Source of the DNA: Bacteroidota bacterium
GTDB lineage: Bacteria > Bacteroidota > Bacteroidia > B-17B0 > Aurantibacillaceae
Assembly: GCA_020162035.1 (NCBI GenBank)
Contig: JAIUNM010000007.1
Coordinates: 81,577 to 145,576, forward strand
Direction of reading: 5' to 3'
DNA length: 64,000 nucleotides
Shown here in pieces: positions 10,501 to 19,479 of this stretch (the first letter of the stretch is position 1; every line of letters starts with the position of its first letter). The translations under genes and the position numbers were made by a program. The notes below the pieces were generated by a model. The model searched no databases. It worked only from the letters and a program-made list of their open reading frames with translations, and was not told where the DNA came from.

Positions 10501-11035
10501 ACAATAAATTTTTATCTGACAAGTTTTTAAGTAACCACCATACACTTTCAATATATTTATTATCGTAAGTAATGTAAGGATCTGTCATATCAACCCAGTA
10601 ACCCATTTGCGCCGTAAGTTCTTCCCATTTATCAGTATATTTCATTACCTCTTTACGGCATGCTTTGTTATAATCTTCAACACTAATAAATTTAGGGGAT
10701 TGTTTGTTGCCAATATCTTCTTTTGTAATTCCTAAAGTTTTTTCAACACCAAGTTCTATAGGTAATCCATGTGTATCCCAACCGGCTTTGCGTTTTACTT
10801 GATAGCCTTGTAAAGTTTTAAATCTGCAAAAAATATCTTTAATGGTACGTGCCATTACATGGTGTATTCCGGGCATACCATTTGCGCTTGGCGGACCTTC
10901 GTAAAATACCCAAGGTTTTTCAGATGAACGGGAATTAATTGAAGATTGAAACGTGTTGTTTTTATTCCAATACTCTAATATTTCTTTTGAAATTTGTGGT
11001 AGGTCAAGTTTTTTATATTCAGGATATTTGCTCAT
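7565..11035 (-). CDS. ileS: Isoleucyl-tRNA synthetase
   Basis: Charges tRNA-Ile with isoleucine. The 1156-residue protein is a class I synthetase with the HIGH-type motif in PPSANGMPGIHHVMARTIKD (about residues 48-67), the editing domain in the middle (TWTTTPWTLPSNTALAVG) and the KMSKS-type motif GNKMSKRLGN (about residue 698). The length fits the longer eukaryote-like IleS common in Bacteroidota. It is the first gene of ileS - dksA-like - lspA. Confidence 0.97.
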   Translation of the reverse strand: MSKYPEYKKLDLPQISKEILEYWNKNNTFQSSINSRSSEKPWVFYEGPPSANGMPGIHHVMARTIKDIFCRFKTLQGYQVKRKAGWDTHGLPIELGVEKTLGITKEDIGNKQSPKFISVEDYNKACRKEVMKYTDKWEELTAQMGYWVDMTDPYITYDNKYIESVWWLLKNLSDKNLLYKGFTIQPYSPAAGTGLSSHELNQPGCYKNVKDRTATVQFKILNDNLKIGNSTINNQNSIFLLAWTTTPWTLPSNTALAVGKDIDYVFVETFNPFTNNLQTVILAKDLVSKYFSEKNSELKIEEYKPGDQAGKNIPYKITHTCKGADLAGLTYEQILPFVKPEGDAFKVILGDFVTTTDGTGIVHIAPSFGADDFRVAKQNGIGALTLVDKRGRFLPEIKDNVFLFGEEYVKEAYYSDNEKQIEFEKQKSSLESNGKIKELKVYLSVDERIVLKLQEEGKLFKKETYEHSYPHCWRTDKPVLYYPLDSWFIKSTEAKDKMIELNKTINWKPEATGTGRFGNWLENLNDWNLSRSRFWGIPIPIWTSEDKTQQIIIGSAEELKKEIENSISKGFMTENPLKQFVPGNFTKENYETFDLHKPYADIIVLEKEGKKLFRETDLIDVWFDSGAMPYAQLHYPFENKDLIDKQKFYPADFIAEGVDQTRGWFFTLHAIGTMCFNSVAYKNVVSNGLVLDKNGNKMSKRLGNAVDPFETLNKYGADATRWYMIANAAPWDNLKFDIEGIAEVQRKLFGTLYNTYNFFAIYANVDGFVINLNNCVPVKNREELDRWILSKLHTLVKEVTECYETFEPHRAARLIEDYVDQHLSNWYVRLSRRRFWKGSLTEDKKAAYETLYECLSVVSQLMSPIAPFFGEWMFINLNTIQNNNSNNTTSIHLTNLINFDSNLINEKLELQMDAAQKISSMILSIRKKENIKVRQPLQRIQIPILSNELKQNIEAVKELILSEVNVKQLEFVTEAEVQIVKNLKLNFKTLGKKCGQHMKAVQSFAIENAKSIISEIEKNNSFTINIDGNKIVLEAEDVEIIPVDIPGWKVANSGVLTVALDISISEELKNEGLAREVVNRIQNYRKDNGFEVTDKIFVKIQQNVHLDNAIQTNLSYICNETLTEDLQLVSNLESSNASVLEVDEIIKTLITIDKLN

Positions 11036-11069
11036 TGCTTTTAAAAAGAAGAGCGAATTTAATGAAAAT

Positions 11070-11507
11070 TTATTTTATAATTTGTTTTGTAACCAAAGCA
11101 AAATTACCTTTTATTTGAAATTTCCATTCTGTTTCAAAAATTTTTGGTAAAAACCTTTTATACAAGCTCATTCGGGCATTTTCTTTGGCTTCATCTTCAT
11201 TTTCTCTTCCAACAGCATTAAACTCATAAATTCCAACTTTTGGGTGTTCTTTCATGTAATTTTTAACAATTTCAACAATTGTATTCATTACTTGAAAAAC
11301 TTCGCCTTTATTGGTTTCTACGTATTCTTCGCCTTCAAATTCATCGTTAACAACACCAAAAACAATGTTTGCATGTAAAATATTGTCTTGCAATCTTCCA
11401 AATCTTACTTCGTAACGCAAACCACTATTTGTATTAAAGTAATACAATCCAGCTGTTGGAATTCGAGGATACTCTATTGGTAAAATATTTTTGTAGGTAG
11501 ATGCCAA
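11070..11507 (-). CDS. Conserved hypothetical protein, 145 residues
   Basis: I do not recognise a named family with confidence. The protein is soluble, with no signal peptide or membrane segment, and has an alpha/beta pattern (YYFNTNSGLRYEVRFG ... VGIYEFNAVGRENEDEAKENARMSLYKRFL). The last part resembles a conserved motif of small Bacteroidota proteins of unknown function. It starts 2 nt after the stop of the hydroxyacyl-CoA dehydrogenase gene and ends 35 nt before ileS, so it may be co-transcribed with both. Confidence 0.7.
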   Translation of the reverse strand: MASTYKNILPIEYPRIPTAGLYYFNTNSGLRYEVRFGRLQDNILHANIVFGVVNDEFEGEEYVETNKGEVFQVMNTIVEIVKNYMKEHPKVGIYEFNAVGRENEDEAKENARMSLYKRFLPKIFETEWKFQIKGNFALVTKQIIK

Positions 11508-11509
11508 AT

Positions 11510-12400
11510 TTATTTTTTAAAACGATCAGCTAAAATTAATTCTTTAGAACCTGTTGAATAATCGTAGAATCCTTTTCCTGATTTAACGCCTAAATGCCCA
11601 GCTGTAACCATATTTACTAGTAAAGGACAAGGTGCATATTTAGGGTTGCCAAAACCATCTTGCAATACTCTTAAAATACTTAAACATACATCTAATCCAA
11701 TAAAATCGGCTAATTGTAAAGGGCCCATTGGGTGTGCCATACCAAGTTTCATAACAGTATCTATTTCCGATACTCCTGCAACTCCTTCGTATAAAGTAAT
11801 TATGGCCTCGTTAATCATAGGCATTAAAATTTTATTTGCCACAAAACCTGGATAATCATTAACCTCAACCGGTACTTTATTTAAAGTTTTGCTCATCTCC
11901 ATAATACTTTTACAAACATCGTTACTTGTATTATATCCTCTTATCACTTCAACTAATTTCATTACAGGAACTGGATTCATAAAATGCATTCCAATAACTT
12001 TATCGGCACGTTTTGTTACAGCTGCAATTTGAGTTATAGAAATGGAAGAAGTATTAGATGCAAGAATAGTTTTTGAATCGCAAATTTCGTCTAATTGTTT
12101 GAAAATTTTAAGCTTAACATCAATGTTTTCGCTGGCAGCTTCAACAACTAAATCGGCTCCTTTTGCACCTTTTTCTAAATCTGTTAAAGTAGTAATATTA
12201 GATAGTGTGTTGTTTTTTACATCTTCAGTAATTGCACCTTTTTGTAATTGGCGATCTAAATTTTTTGTAATGGTTGCTATTGCTTTTTGTAAAGCATTTT
12301 CGTTAATATCAACTAAATTTACTTTAAACCCGTATTGTGCAAATGTGTGAGCAATTCCATTACCCATTGTTCCGCTTCCTATTACTGTAATGTTTTTCAT
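11510..12400 (-). CDS. 3-hydroxybutyryl-CoA dehydrogenase
   Basis: Oxidises or reduces 3-hydroxyacyl-CoA with NAD(P), in fatty-acid or butyrate-type metabolism. The 296-residue length is normal for the stand-alone enzyme. The N-terminal Rossmann motif GSGTMGNGIAHTFAQYG (residues 8-24), the catalytic region MHFMNPVPVMKLVEVI and the C-terminal domain with DYPGFVANKILMPMINEA are all present. The family includes Hbd and PaaH; context does not decide between them. Confidence 0.93.
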   Translation of the reverse strand: MKNITVIGSGTMGNGIAHTFAQYGFKVNLVDINENALQKAIATITKNLDRQLQKGAITEDVKNNTLSNITTLTDLEKGAKGADLVVEAASENIDVKLKIFKQLDEICDSKTILASNTSSISITQIAAVTKRADKVIGMHFMNPVPVMKLVEVIRGYNTSNDVCKSIMEMSKTLNKVPVEVNDYPGFVANKILMPMINEAIITLYEGVAGVSEIDTVMKLGMAHPMGPLQLADFIGLDVCLSILRVLQDGFGNPKYAPCPLLVNMVTAGHLGVKSGKGFYDYSTGSKELILADRFKK

Positions 12401-12517
12401 TTTAAGTTCTGTTTTATATTTTTTTACTTATAATTATTTTTATTTAAAGAAATAACAACTTTTTTATGATGTGAATTTACTTTTATTTTTACTATAATGG
12501 CTAAAATTAATTAAATT

Positions 12518-12988
12518 TTATTCTTCATAAAAATCTATTATCAATCCATCTAATGGCGAAATTGAAATTTCTCTCAATTCGTTATTAAATTGTAACACTA
12601 TTGAATCTGCTTTATAATATTCATCTTGTTTGGTAACTTTAATTAAATTTAATTTTTCGCCTATTACATCAGCCCACATTTTTGTGTTTGAAGCATCTAC
12701 AGCAAATAATTTAATTTTACCATCAAACATTAAATTTAGTTCTTTTTTAGACTCATCAAAATTATAATCAACTACATCTAAACCATTGCCTTCTTCGTTA
12801 CAACTAATTGTTAATTTTTGATTATCAGAAAAAAGTAATTGAACATTATCAATTATTTCGAAAGGCTCGGCAGGATTATTGTTGTTTTGCCATAAGTGGC
12901 ATATTATTTTAGAAACTTGTTTGCCTTGCGCCGAAACAAATTTTGCTAATGCCTCATTTGTAAAATATGCCGTTTTAATTTCGTTCAT
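12518..12988 (-). CDS. Hypothetical protein, 156 residues
   Basis: I do not recognise a family. It is a soluble, acidic protein without a signal peptide, predicted mostly beta (VQLLFSDNQKLTISCNEEG, IKLFAVDASNTKMWADVIGEK). Its start lies 2 nt after the stop of the phosphoesterase gene, so the two are almost certainly co-transcribed. A 117-nt spacer separates it from the dehydrogenase gene. Confidence 0.7.
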   Translation of the reverse strand: MNEIKTAYFTNEALAKFVSAQGKQVSKIICHLWQNNNNPAEPFEIIDNVQLLFSDNQKLTISCNEEGNGLDVVDYNFDESKKELNLMFDGKIKLFAVDASNTKMWADVIGEKLNLIKVTKQDEYYKADSIVLQFNNELREISISPLDGLIIDFYEE

Positions 12989-12990
12989 AA

Positions 12991-13512
12991 CTACAAAAGT
13001 ACATTTTTACTTTGTTCATTTCTTTTTCCTAACTCAATAATAGCCAAATTTTTAATTTCTTTTCCACAGATGTTAAATTTTAAAGCTGTTTTAATATTAT
13101 GAAAGCCTTGTATTCCACATGCGCCAGGATTTAAATGAAGTAAATTATATTCTTTATCATAAATTACTTTAAGGATATGTGAGTGCCCATTTATGTAAAC
13201 AGTAGGTTTATGAGTTTGTAAAAGTTTTTTTACCCGTGTAGGGTATTTGCCAGGGTAACCCCCAATGTGAGTAATAAGTACTTTTACTTCTTCACATAAA
13301 AATATATTATTTTCTGGAAATTTAATTCTAATAGATTGTCCGTCAATATTTCCAAAAACGGCAACCATAGGTTTTAATTTTGTTATAAAATTTATAAGAT
13401 CATCATTTCCAATATCTCCTGCGTGCCAAACTTCATCACATTCGTTAATATGTTTTATTAGTTTTTCATCAAGCCAACTGTGTGTATCTGATATTAATAA
13501 AATTTTTTTCAA
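12991..13512 (-). CDS. YfcE/MJ0936-type metallophosphoesterase
   Basis: A 173-residue calcineurin-like phosphodiesterase. The metal-binding motifs are in order: SDTHSW (residue 8 onward), HAGDIGN (about 31-37), VFGNIDG (about 53-59), ITHIGG (about 80) and NGHSH (about 108-112). By family it hydrolyses phosphodiesters in the cytoplasm; the natural substrate is unknown. It lies 31 nt behind the patatin gene and directly before a hypothetical gene. Confidence 0.9.
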   Translation of the reverse strand: MKKILLISDTHSWLDEKLIKHINECDEVWHAGDIGNDDLINFITKLKPMVAVFGNIDGQSIRIKFPENNIFLCEEVKVLITHIGGYPGKYPTRVKKLLQTHKPTVYINGHSHILKVIYDKEYNLLHLNPGACGIQGFHNIKTALKFNICGKEIKNLAIIELGKRNEQSKNVLL

Positions 13513-13543
13513 AGTTTATTTTTTAAAAAAGTAAAATTGATTT

Positions 13544-15847
13544 TTAATCGCTTGAGCGTTTATTAAAAATTAAATATCCAAAATGAAAGAAAACAGAAAA
13601 TGGTGTTTGATATTGATCGTAATAATTTAAGCCTAAACAAATAGGGCCAATTGGTGTGTTATAAACCATACTAGCAGAAGCTACACCAAAACGGTACAAT
13701 AACGGCGAGCTGTACCTTGCTTTACCATCGCTATTTTGTAAAATTGTATTTATAGGTTGAAACCCATAAGCTTCTAATCTTATATCGAAATTTTTAAATG
13801 GAGTGGTAATTAATTTTGCACCTAAAGCAATGTATTTATGGGCACGGTACCTATCAATAAAAAATGTTTGACTTTCGGGAATTGGGTTAAATGCAGGGGC
13901 CGAAAGAATAGTTGCTTGATAGTTACTAAAAAAAGTTTGTGTTGTATAAACCCCCTCACCAAAAAAACCTATTTTAACTTGCTTAAATGTGCGAATGTAA
14001 TTTTCGAAAGTTAATTTTAATTGTATCCACTCTGGTGTATATTCATTTTTAAACCCTATTGTATCGCTGCTTGTATTACCTGGGTAATAACTTTCAAAGC
14101 CATGTAAAAATCTAGCTCTTGCATTTAACATTAGCCCTTCTGTTGCATACATTTTTCTGTTTAAAGTATTAATGTTGTAATTTAATTGTGCATACCAACT
14201 GTCAAAATAAGTTTTGTCAACGGTATCTAATTTTGTGAAATTTTCTGTTTGATAGTAAGAGTTAGCTGTTTCAAAATAACCGCCAGCAACACTAAATTTA
14301 GAAATGTTTCCTACAGGCAAACCTAATTTAATTTGTGCAAACCTATCTTCTTGGATTAAATATGCGGGTTTTAAAAAATCATAAAACAAAACACTACTAC
14401 TAAAATAATCCCACCTCGAAAAAGTTGCCGATGGCTCAATGTAAAAAGGATACCTTCCAGGAAAATCGAAACGTAGTTTAGCCATTGAACTTGTGTGTAG
14501 TTTACCTAAATAACCATTTATGTATGCACTAAAACCTATTCGGCCTAAAGTATTATATTGCAAGGCCATAAAAGCTTCGCTTATTGGTCTGTTAGATAAC
14601 ATGGCTCCTGCATCAACGTAAAGTGGTTTTTCTTTCCTTCCGGTTAAAATTAGTTTATGGTAGAAAGTGTTTGTGTCTATTTTTGCAGTAGGATAAAGCG
14701 TTTTAAATTTATCATCACTTAACAATTTAAAATATCTTTTTTTTAATTGTGTTAAAGTAAAAGGCTTTTCATTATAAAATAAACTTGTTTTAATAAAATG
14801 TTTTTGTTTTTCTGAAAATCCATTAATTTCAATTGCATTAAATATTACATTTTCTTGTTTTGATTTATTAATAAATTTTTCTCTCTCTTGTGCCAAATGA
14901 GCTTTATCTGTTTTACGTTTAACATGATTTTTAATTTCCGAAATTTTTCTTTTGGTTGCATAGTATCCACTATCAATTAATCGTTTTGCCCCTTCAAAAT
15001 TTAATAAAAACACATCAGACCATGGTTCAATTAATACACCATTTTCTTTTATTGGTTCGTATTTTTTATTATTCATCATTAAATTTCTTAGTTGTAAATA
15101 CAAATCATCATCATCTGGCGATATGTTTTTTTCTCCAACATTTGACCCAATAATATAATCTGGTTTAAAATTTTCTTGCATCACATCTATAGGAAAATTA
15201 TCGTATAGCCCACCATCAAAAAGCAATTTATCATTAACAATAATTGGGCGCAGGTAAAAAGGATAGCTCATACTAGCTCTTAATGCAGTAGATAAACTAC
15301 CTGAATTAAATACAACCGATTTTTTATCTTCAACATTAGCTGCAACACATCTAAAAGGGATTAATAAACTATCAAAATTATTATGGTTAAAACTAGAAAA
15401 TCCTGTAAAGTTTTCCATTAAATAATAATCAATAGGTACTGAGTTTATAACATTTGTAGGTAAATTTTTTAAATAGGGTTGTTTGAGTTTAATTTTAAAC
15501 GTAAGCCATGTTGCATAATCTTCTCTTTTTTTAATGAGATAATCGTATTTAGCAGGCAAATCGCCCTTTGTAACGCTTTTAAAAAATTCTGCTTTAACAA
15601 TTTTCTCAATTTGTTGAGGCGTGTAGCCACATGCATAATATGCCCCTATTAAGCTTCCAATAGATGTGCCAGTTATATAATCAATTGGCACACTATCTTC
15701 TTCTAAAGCTTTTAAAACACCCACGTGAACTAAACCAGATGCTCCTCCTCCACTTAATACTAAACCAACTTTTTGAGCATGTAAATGCAAGTTAAAAAAA
15801 CCAATTAGTAGTATAAAAAAATATAACTTATGTAATAAATCTCTCAA
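13544..15847 (-). CDS. Patatin-like phospholipase with outer-membrane barrel
   Basis: A 767-residue protein with a signal peptide (LHKLYFFILLIGFFNLHLHAQ). The patatin domain has the oxyanion segment LVLSGGGASGLVHVGVL, nucleophile motif GTSIG (about residues 61-65) and catalytic Asp in DGGLYDNFP (about 214). A POTRA-like linker follows (FNAIEINGFSEKQKHFIK), then about 380 residues rich in alternating aromatic strands typical of a BamA/TamA-type barrel. It therefore resembles PlpD-type type V secretion proteins, with the lipase exported through or attached to its own barrel. Whether the lipase is released is unknown. Confidence 0.9.
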   Translation of the reverse strand: MRDLLHKLYFFILLIGFFNLHLHAQKVGLVLSGGGASGLVHVGVLKALEEDSVPIDYITGTSIGSLIGAYYACGYTPQQIEKIVKAEFFKSVTKGDLPAKYDYLIKKREDYATWLTFKIKLKQPYLKNLPTNVINSVPIDYYLMENFTGFSSFNHNNFDSLLIPFRCVAANVEDKKSVVFNSGSLSTALRASMSYPFYLRPIIVNDKLLFDGGLYDNFPIDVMQENFKPDYIIGSNVGEKNISPDDDDLYLQLRNLMMNNKKYEPIKENGVLIEPWSDVFLLNFEGAKRLIDSGYYATKRKISEIKNHVKRKTDKAHLAQEREKFINKSKQENVIFNAIEINGFSEKQKHFIKTSLFYNEKPFTLTQLKKRYFKLLSDDKFKTLYPTAKIDTNTFYHKLILTGRKEKPLYVDAGAMLSNRPISEAFMALQYNTLGRIGFSAYINGYLGKLHTSSMAKLRFDFPGRYPFYIEPSATFSRWDYFSSSVLFYDFLKPAYLIQEDRFAQIKLGLPVGNISKFSVAGGYFETANSYYQTENFTKLDTVDKTYFDSWYAQLNYNINTLNRKMYATEGLMLNARARFLHGFESYYPGNTSSDTIGFKNEYTPEWIQLKLTFENYIRTFKQVKIGFFGEGVYTTQTFFSNYQATILSAPAFNPIPESQTFFIDRYRAHKYIALGAKLITTPFKNFDIRLEAYGFQPINTILQNSDGKARYSSPLLYRFGVASASMVYNTPIGPICLGLNYYDQYQTPFSVFFHFGYLIFNKRSSD

Positions 15848-15935
15848 TCGTCTTTACAAATTTAATCTTTATCTAAATTTAATTGTAATTTGTTTTAATT
15901 AATTATATTCGCTTTTGGTTTTTTGTAAATAACAA

Positions 15936-17015
15936 GTGATTAAATTTATTTTTAAAAAAATAGGGTATGGTGTGTTGGTTCTTTTTGGAGTAATTACCGT
16001 TATTTTTTTCTTGTTTAATGTTTTACCTGGCGACCCCGCAACTGTAATGCTAGGACAACGAGCTAACAAAGAGGCAGTTGAGGCTGTACATAAAGATTTA
16101 GGCCTTGATAGACCAATTAGTGAACAATATTTTAATTACCTTAATGATTTATCTTTTATTTCTTGGCACAAAACAGTTGATAAAGATTTTTGGTACTTAA
16201 ATCCAAACAAATACAGTTGGATACCACTTTTTAAAATAGGTAAAAACAGTGTAATTGTGTTAAAATTACCTTATTTACGGCAAAGTTACATTACAAAACG
16301 TCCTGTTTCAGAAATAATTAAAGATACATTGCCCGAAACTGCAGTTTTAGCTTTTACATCTATTTTAATAGCATCGTTTATTGGTATATTTTTAGGCATT
16401 GTATGCGCTATTAAAAAAAATTCGTGGTTAGATAAAGGTGTTTTTGTTTTTGCAACAACAATAGGAATGAGCGCACCCAGTTATTTAACTGGTTTAATTA
16501 TATCATGGTTATTTGGGTATGTATTATCTGACTATACAGGATTAAACCCTTCGGGCAGTTTGTTTGAATTAGATGATTGGACTGGTGAAGAAGTTATTTC
16601 ATTTAAAAATTTAATTTTACCTACAATTACGCTTGGCTTAAGACCTTTAAGTATAGTTATTCAATTAACACGTAGTTCGTTATTAGATGTTTTAACACAA
16701 GATTATATTAGAACCGCAAAAGCAAAAGGATTAAGCACAAGTGTAATAATTATTAAACATGCTTTAAAAAACGCTTTAAATCCTGTAGTTACAGCAATAA
16801 GCGGCTGGTTTGCAGGTTTAATGGCTGGTGCAGTATTTGTTGAACGTGTTTTTAGCTGGAAAGGCATTGGATATGAAGTAGTTGAAGCTTTAAGTAAAAA
16901 CGATTTACCTATTGTAATGGGTGCAACATTAATATTTGCAACTATATTTGTAATAATAAATATAATAGTTGATATTATTTATGGCGTATTAGACCCACGA
17001 GTTAGATTTAAATAA
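15936..17015 (+). CDS. OppB/DppB-type ABC transporter permease
   Basis: A 359-residue inner-membrane permease starting at GTG. It has the typical N-terminal helix and loop (FFLFNVLPGDPATVMLGQRA), several hydrophobic segments and the cytoplasmic EAA loop (DYIRTAKAKGLSTSVIIIKHAL). It ends with LDPRVRFK, typical of peptide/nickel permeases. A second permease, ATPases and a binding protein are not nearby, so the partners must be encoded elsewhere. It is followed 1 nt later by tpiA. Confidence 0.9.
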   Translation: MIKFIFKKIGYGVLVLFGVITVIFFLFNVLPGDPATVMLGQRANKEAVEAVHKDLGLDRPISEQYFNYLNDLSFISWHKTVDKDFWYLNPNKYSWIPLFKIGKNSVIVLKLPYLRQSYITKRPVSEIIKDTLPETAVLAFTSILIASFIGIFLGIVCAIKKNSWLDKGVFVFATTIGMSAPSYLTGLIISWLFGYVLSDYTGLNPSGSLFELDDWTGEEVISFKNLILPTITLGLRPLSIVIQLTRSSLLDVLTQDYIRTAKAKGLSTSVIIIKHALKNALNPVVTAISGWFAGLMAGAVFVERVFSWKGIGYEVVEALSKNDLPIVMGATLIFATIFVIINIIVDIIYGVLDPRVRFK

Positions 17016-17016
17016 A

Positions 17017-17763
17017 ATGCGAAAAAAAATTGTTGCCGGAAATTGGAAAATGAATTTGGCTTATAATGAAGCCAAAGAACTTGTTAATTCGTTAAATCAA
17101 TACCAATACCCAAATCAAAACATAACAAAAATATTATTTCCACCTCAACTTTATATTCAACAATTAATGAATATAAATTCGCAATTTTTAATTGGTTCGC
17201 AAAATGTTAGCCAATATAATAATGGTGCATATACAGGAGAGGTTAGTGCTACAATGTTAACTTCAATAAATTGCAATTATGTGTTAATTGGGCATAGCGA
17301 AAGACGACACTATTTTAATGAAACTGATGAAATTCTTATTGAAAAAGTAAAATTAGCATTACAAAATAACTTAAATATTATTTATTGCATTGGCGAAGAT
17401 TTAATACAACGTCAAAACGAAACTTACTTAAAACATTTAAGCAATCAAATAAGTTACTTATACAATAACATTAATAAAACAGATTGCTATAAAATAAGCA
17501 TTGCTTACGAACCAATTTGGGCTATTGGCACAGGACTTACAGCAAGTCCAAATCAAGCAGAGGAAGTTCATGCCTTTTTAAGAAATGAAATCACAAAATT
17601 AACAAGTATTGAAATTGCCGAAAATACAAGTATAATTTATGGCGGAAGTTGCAATGCTCAAAATGCCAAAAGTTTATTTGAATGTGCAAATATTGATGGT
17701 GGTTTAATTGGAGGGGCAAGTTTAAAAACTGAAGATTTTTATAAAATTATAAATTCTCTTTAA
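17017..17763 (+). CDS. tpiA: Triosephosphate isomerase
   Basis: Interconverts dihydroxyacetone phosphate and glyceraldehyde 3-phosphate in glycolysis and gluconeogenesis. The 248-residue length is standard. Conserved motifs are AGNWKMN (residues 7-13), the catalytic histidine in LIGHSERR (about 93-100), the catalytic glutamate and loop in AYEPIWAIGTG (about 165-175), and YGGSCN plus GGLIGGASL near the C terminus. The ATG lies 1 nt after the permease stop. Confidence 0.97.
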   Translation: MRKKIVAGNWKMNLAYNEAKELVNSLNQYQYPNQNITKILFPPQLYIQQLMNINSQFLIGSQNVSQYNNGAYTGEVSATMLTSINCNYVLIGHSERRHYFNETDEILIEKVKLALQNNLNIIYCIGEDLIQRQNETYLKHLSNQISYLYNNINKTDCYKISIAYEPIWAIGTGLTASPNQAEEVHAFLRNEITKLTSIEIAENTSIIYGGSCNAQNAKSLFECANIDGGLIGGASLKTEDFYKIINSL

Positions 17764-17888
17764 ACTTAAAATATTCAGTAAATTACTCTAATTTTTAAAG
17801 ATAATTTATTCAAACACAAAAAAATTAAATAAAATATTAAGATTTGTAATTTAAAATTAAAGTATTATTTTAGCCTTTTATTTTAAGT

Positions 17889-18557
17889 TTGAATAAACTC
17901 ATTTATATTGTATTTACTGCTTTAGCATTAGTAAATTTTTCTTGCAAAAATGGTGGAATTGGAAGTAAAAACGAAGGCGAAATTGTTTTTGATACAAAAG
18001 GAGTTGATGAAACACACCCTTTATACGGATTAGCTCCAAGCTCCGCAACCCTTAAATTTAAAGAAGATAAGTTTTCTATTGAGATGAGTACAATGGGCAT
18101 GTTTAATACAGCTATAATTGGCGATAATAAATCAAAAACCTTAACTCAAACGGTTAAATTTATGGACATAAATCAAGCCTGTGTTGAAAATGAAAAAGAA
18201 ATTTTAGATGATAATAAAGACTACGAACTAAAAATTGAAGAAACAAAAGACACCAAAAAAATTGCAGGCTTAAAATGCCATAAAATTAAAGTTACAAAAG
18301 TAAATGAGCCAAATGTTACATTTGATGCGTGGTACACTAAAGACCTTGGCAATGAAGATTGTAACGCCTTAACACCTTATGCGCAAGTTAAAGGTATGCT
18401 TTTAGATTATAGAGTTAAAAAAATGGGCTTAGAAATGCACTTTTGCGCAAAAAAAATAAACAATATTGCAATTGATGAAAGTACTTTTGAAGTACCTAAA
18501 AACATGAAAATTGTTTCTGCTACTGAAATGAGAAAGTTTTTTGATAATTTACAATAA
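17889..18557 (+). CDS. Exported lipoprotein, DUF4412-like
   Basis: A 222-residue protein starting at TTG, which gives a lipoprotein signal peptide with lipobox VNFSC (cysteine at residue 19). The mature part has the pattern iAGLKCHKIKV, FDAWYTKDL, and a late strand pair (INNIAIDESTFEVPKNMKIV) seen in DUF4412/GLPGLI-like Bacteroidota proteins. The function is unknown. It shares this layout with the next gene and the two look like diverged copies. Confidence 0.75.
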   Translation: MNKLIYIVFTALALVNFSCKNGGIGSKNEGEIVFDTKGVDETHPLYGLAPSSATLKFKEDKFSIEMSTMGMFNTAIIGDNKSKTLTQTVKFMDINQACVENEKEILDDNKDYELKIEETKDTKKIAGLKCHKIKVTKVNEPNVTFDAWYTKDLGNEDCNALTPYAQVKGMLLDYRVKKMGLEMHFCAKKINNIAIDESTFEVPKNMKIVSATEMRKFFDNLQ

Positions 18558-18648
18558 TTATTCAATAGGCTTTTTTAATCTAAAATTTTTAAATTCTAAT
18601 TCTTCTCATCTTTAAATAATTTTAACAACATTAAAAGCATTTTGGCAT

Positions 18649-18656
18649 TATATTTG
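18649..18656 (+). promoter_or_regulatory. Putative -7 element TATATTTG
   Basis: Exact TAnnTTTG match 24 nt before the ATG of the downstream exported protein. No convincing -33 element is seen at the expected distance. Confidence 0.5.
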
Positions 18657-18680
18657 ACTCTAATATTCTAAAATACAAAA

Positions 18681-19385
18681 ATGAAAAAAATACTTACATT
18701 AGCCTCAGTGGCATTATGTTCTTTAACCTATGCACAAGATAGTTACACAATTAAATCTGCATTAAGCGTAGAAGGTTTACCTGCTGAGCAAGCAGCATTT
18801 GGTGAAATGGAAACTACAACCTATTTAAAAGGCGATAAAATGAAAATGGAATTAACCAGCATGATGTACAACATGACTGTAGCAAACGATGGCGAAAAAA
18901 CATTTATGTTACAAGAAGTGATGGGCGAAAAATCTGGTTTTTACATGACAAAAGCTGAGTCTGAAGCTGAAGAAAAAGAAGCTGAAGCAAAAGGTGATAA
19001 AACTAAATCTAAACCAAAAATTGAAGTTACATCTGATAAAAAAATGATAGCAGGCTTTGAAGCAACAAAAGCTTTAGTTTACAATGCAAGAAAAGATGGT
19101 AAAATGGATACTGCAACTGTTTGGTTTACCGATAAAATTAAAAAACCTAAAACTAAAAATGGTAAAGGTATGGGGCCAAACTTAGAGGGGTTAACAGGTT
19201 TTCCTTTAGAAACCGTTTATAGACAAAATCAAATGGGCGTATCAATGGTGGTAACTAACAAAACTAGCGAAGTTTTAACAACCGCATTAGATGATAAAAC
19301 ATTTGTAATTGATACTGTAGGCTTCAAAGTAAGTAACTACAAAACATTTAAAGATAAAATGAAAAACCAAGGCGGAGCTAAATAA
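18681..19385 (+). CDS. Exported protein, DUF4412-like
   Basis: A 234-residue protein with signal peptide KKILTLASVALCSLTYAQ. The mature part has short Met-rich segments (KMKMELTSMMYNMTV), a charged Glu/Lys stretch (about residues 95-110), IAGFEATKALVYN, VWFTDKI, a GLTGFPLETVYRQNQMGVSM segment and a final DDKTFVIDTVGFKVSNY. The function is unknown; the location is periplasmic or outer surface. Its own promoter-like site and a strong terminator suggest a single-gene transcript. Confidence 0.78.
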   Translation: MKKILTLASVALCSLTYAQDSYTIKSALSVEGLPAEQAAFGEMETTTYLKGDKMKMELTSMMYNMTVANDGEKTFMLQEVMGEKSGFYMTKAESEAEEKEAEAKGDKTKSKPKIEVTSDKKMIAGFEATKALVYNARKDGKMDTATVWFTDKIKKPKTKNGKGMGPNLEGLTGFPLETVYRQNQMGVSMVVTNKTSEVLTTALDDKTFVIDTVGFKVSNYKTFKDKMKNQGGAK

Positions 19386-19408
19386 AAAAAGGAAACTATA
19401 AACTATAA

Positions 19409-19438
19409 AAAAGCTGTTGTTAAACAACAGCTTTTTTT
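19409..19438 (+). terminator. Rho-independent terminator
   Basis: Inverted repeat aaagctgttgt / acaacagcttt followed by a T run, 23 nt after the stop of the exported protein gene. Confidence 0.9.
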
Positions 19439-19479
19439 ATACAGTATCAGAGTTTTAAAGTTTTTTGAGGCTCGACTAT

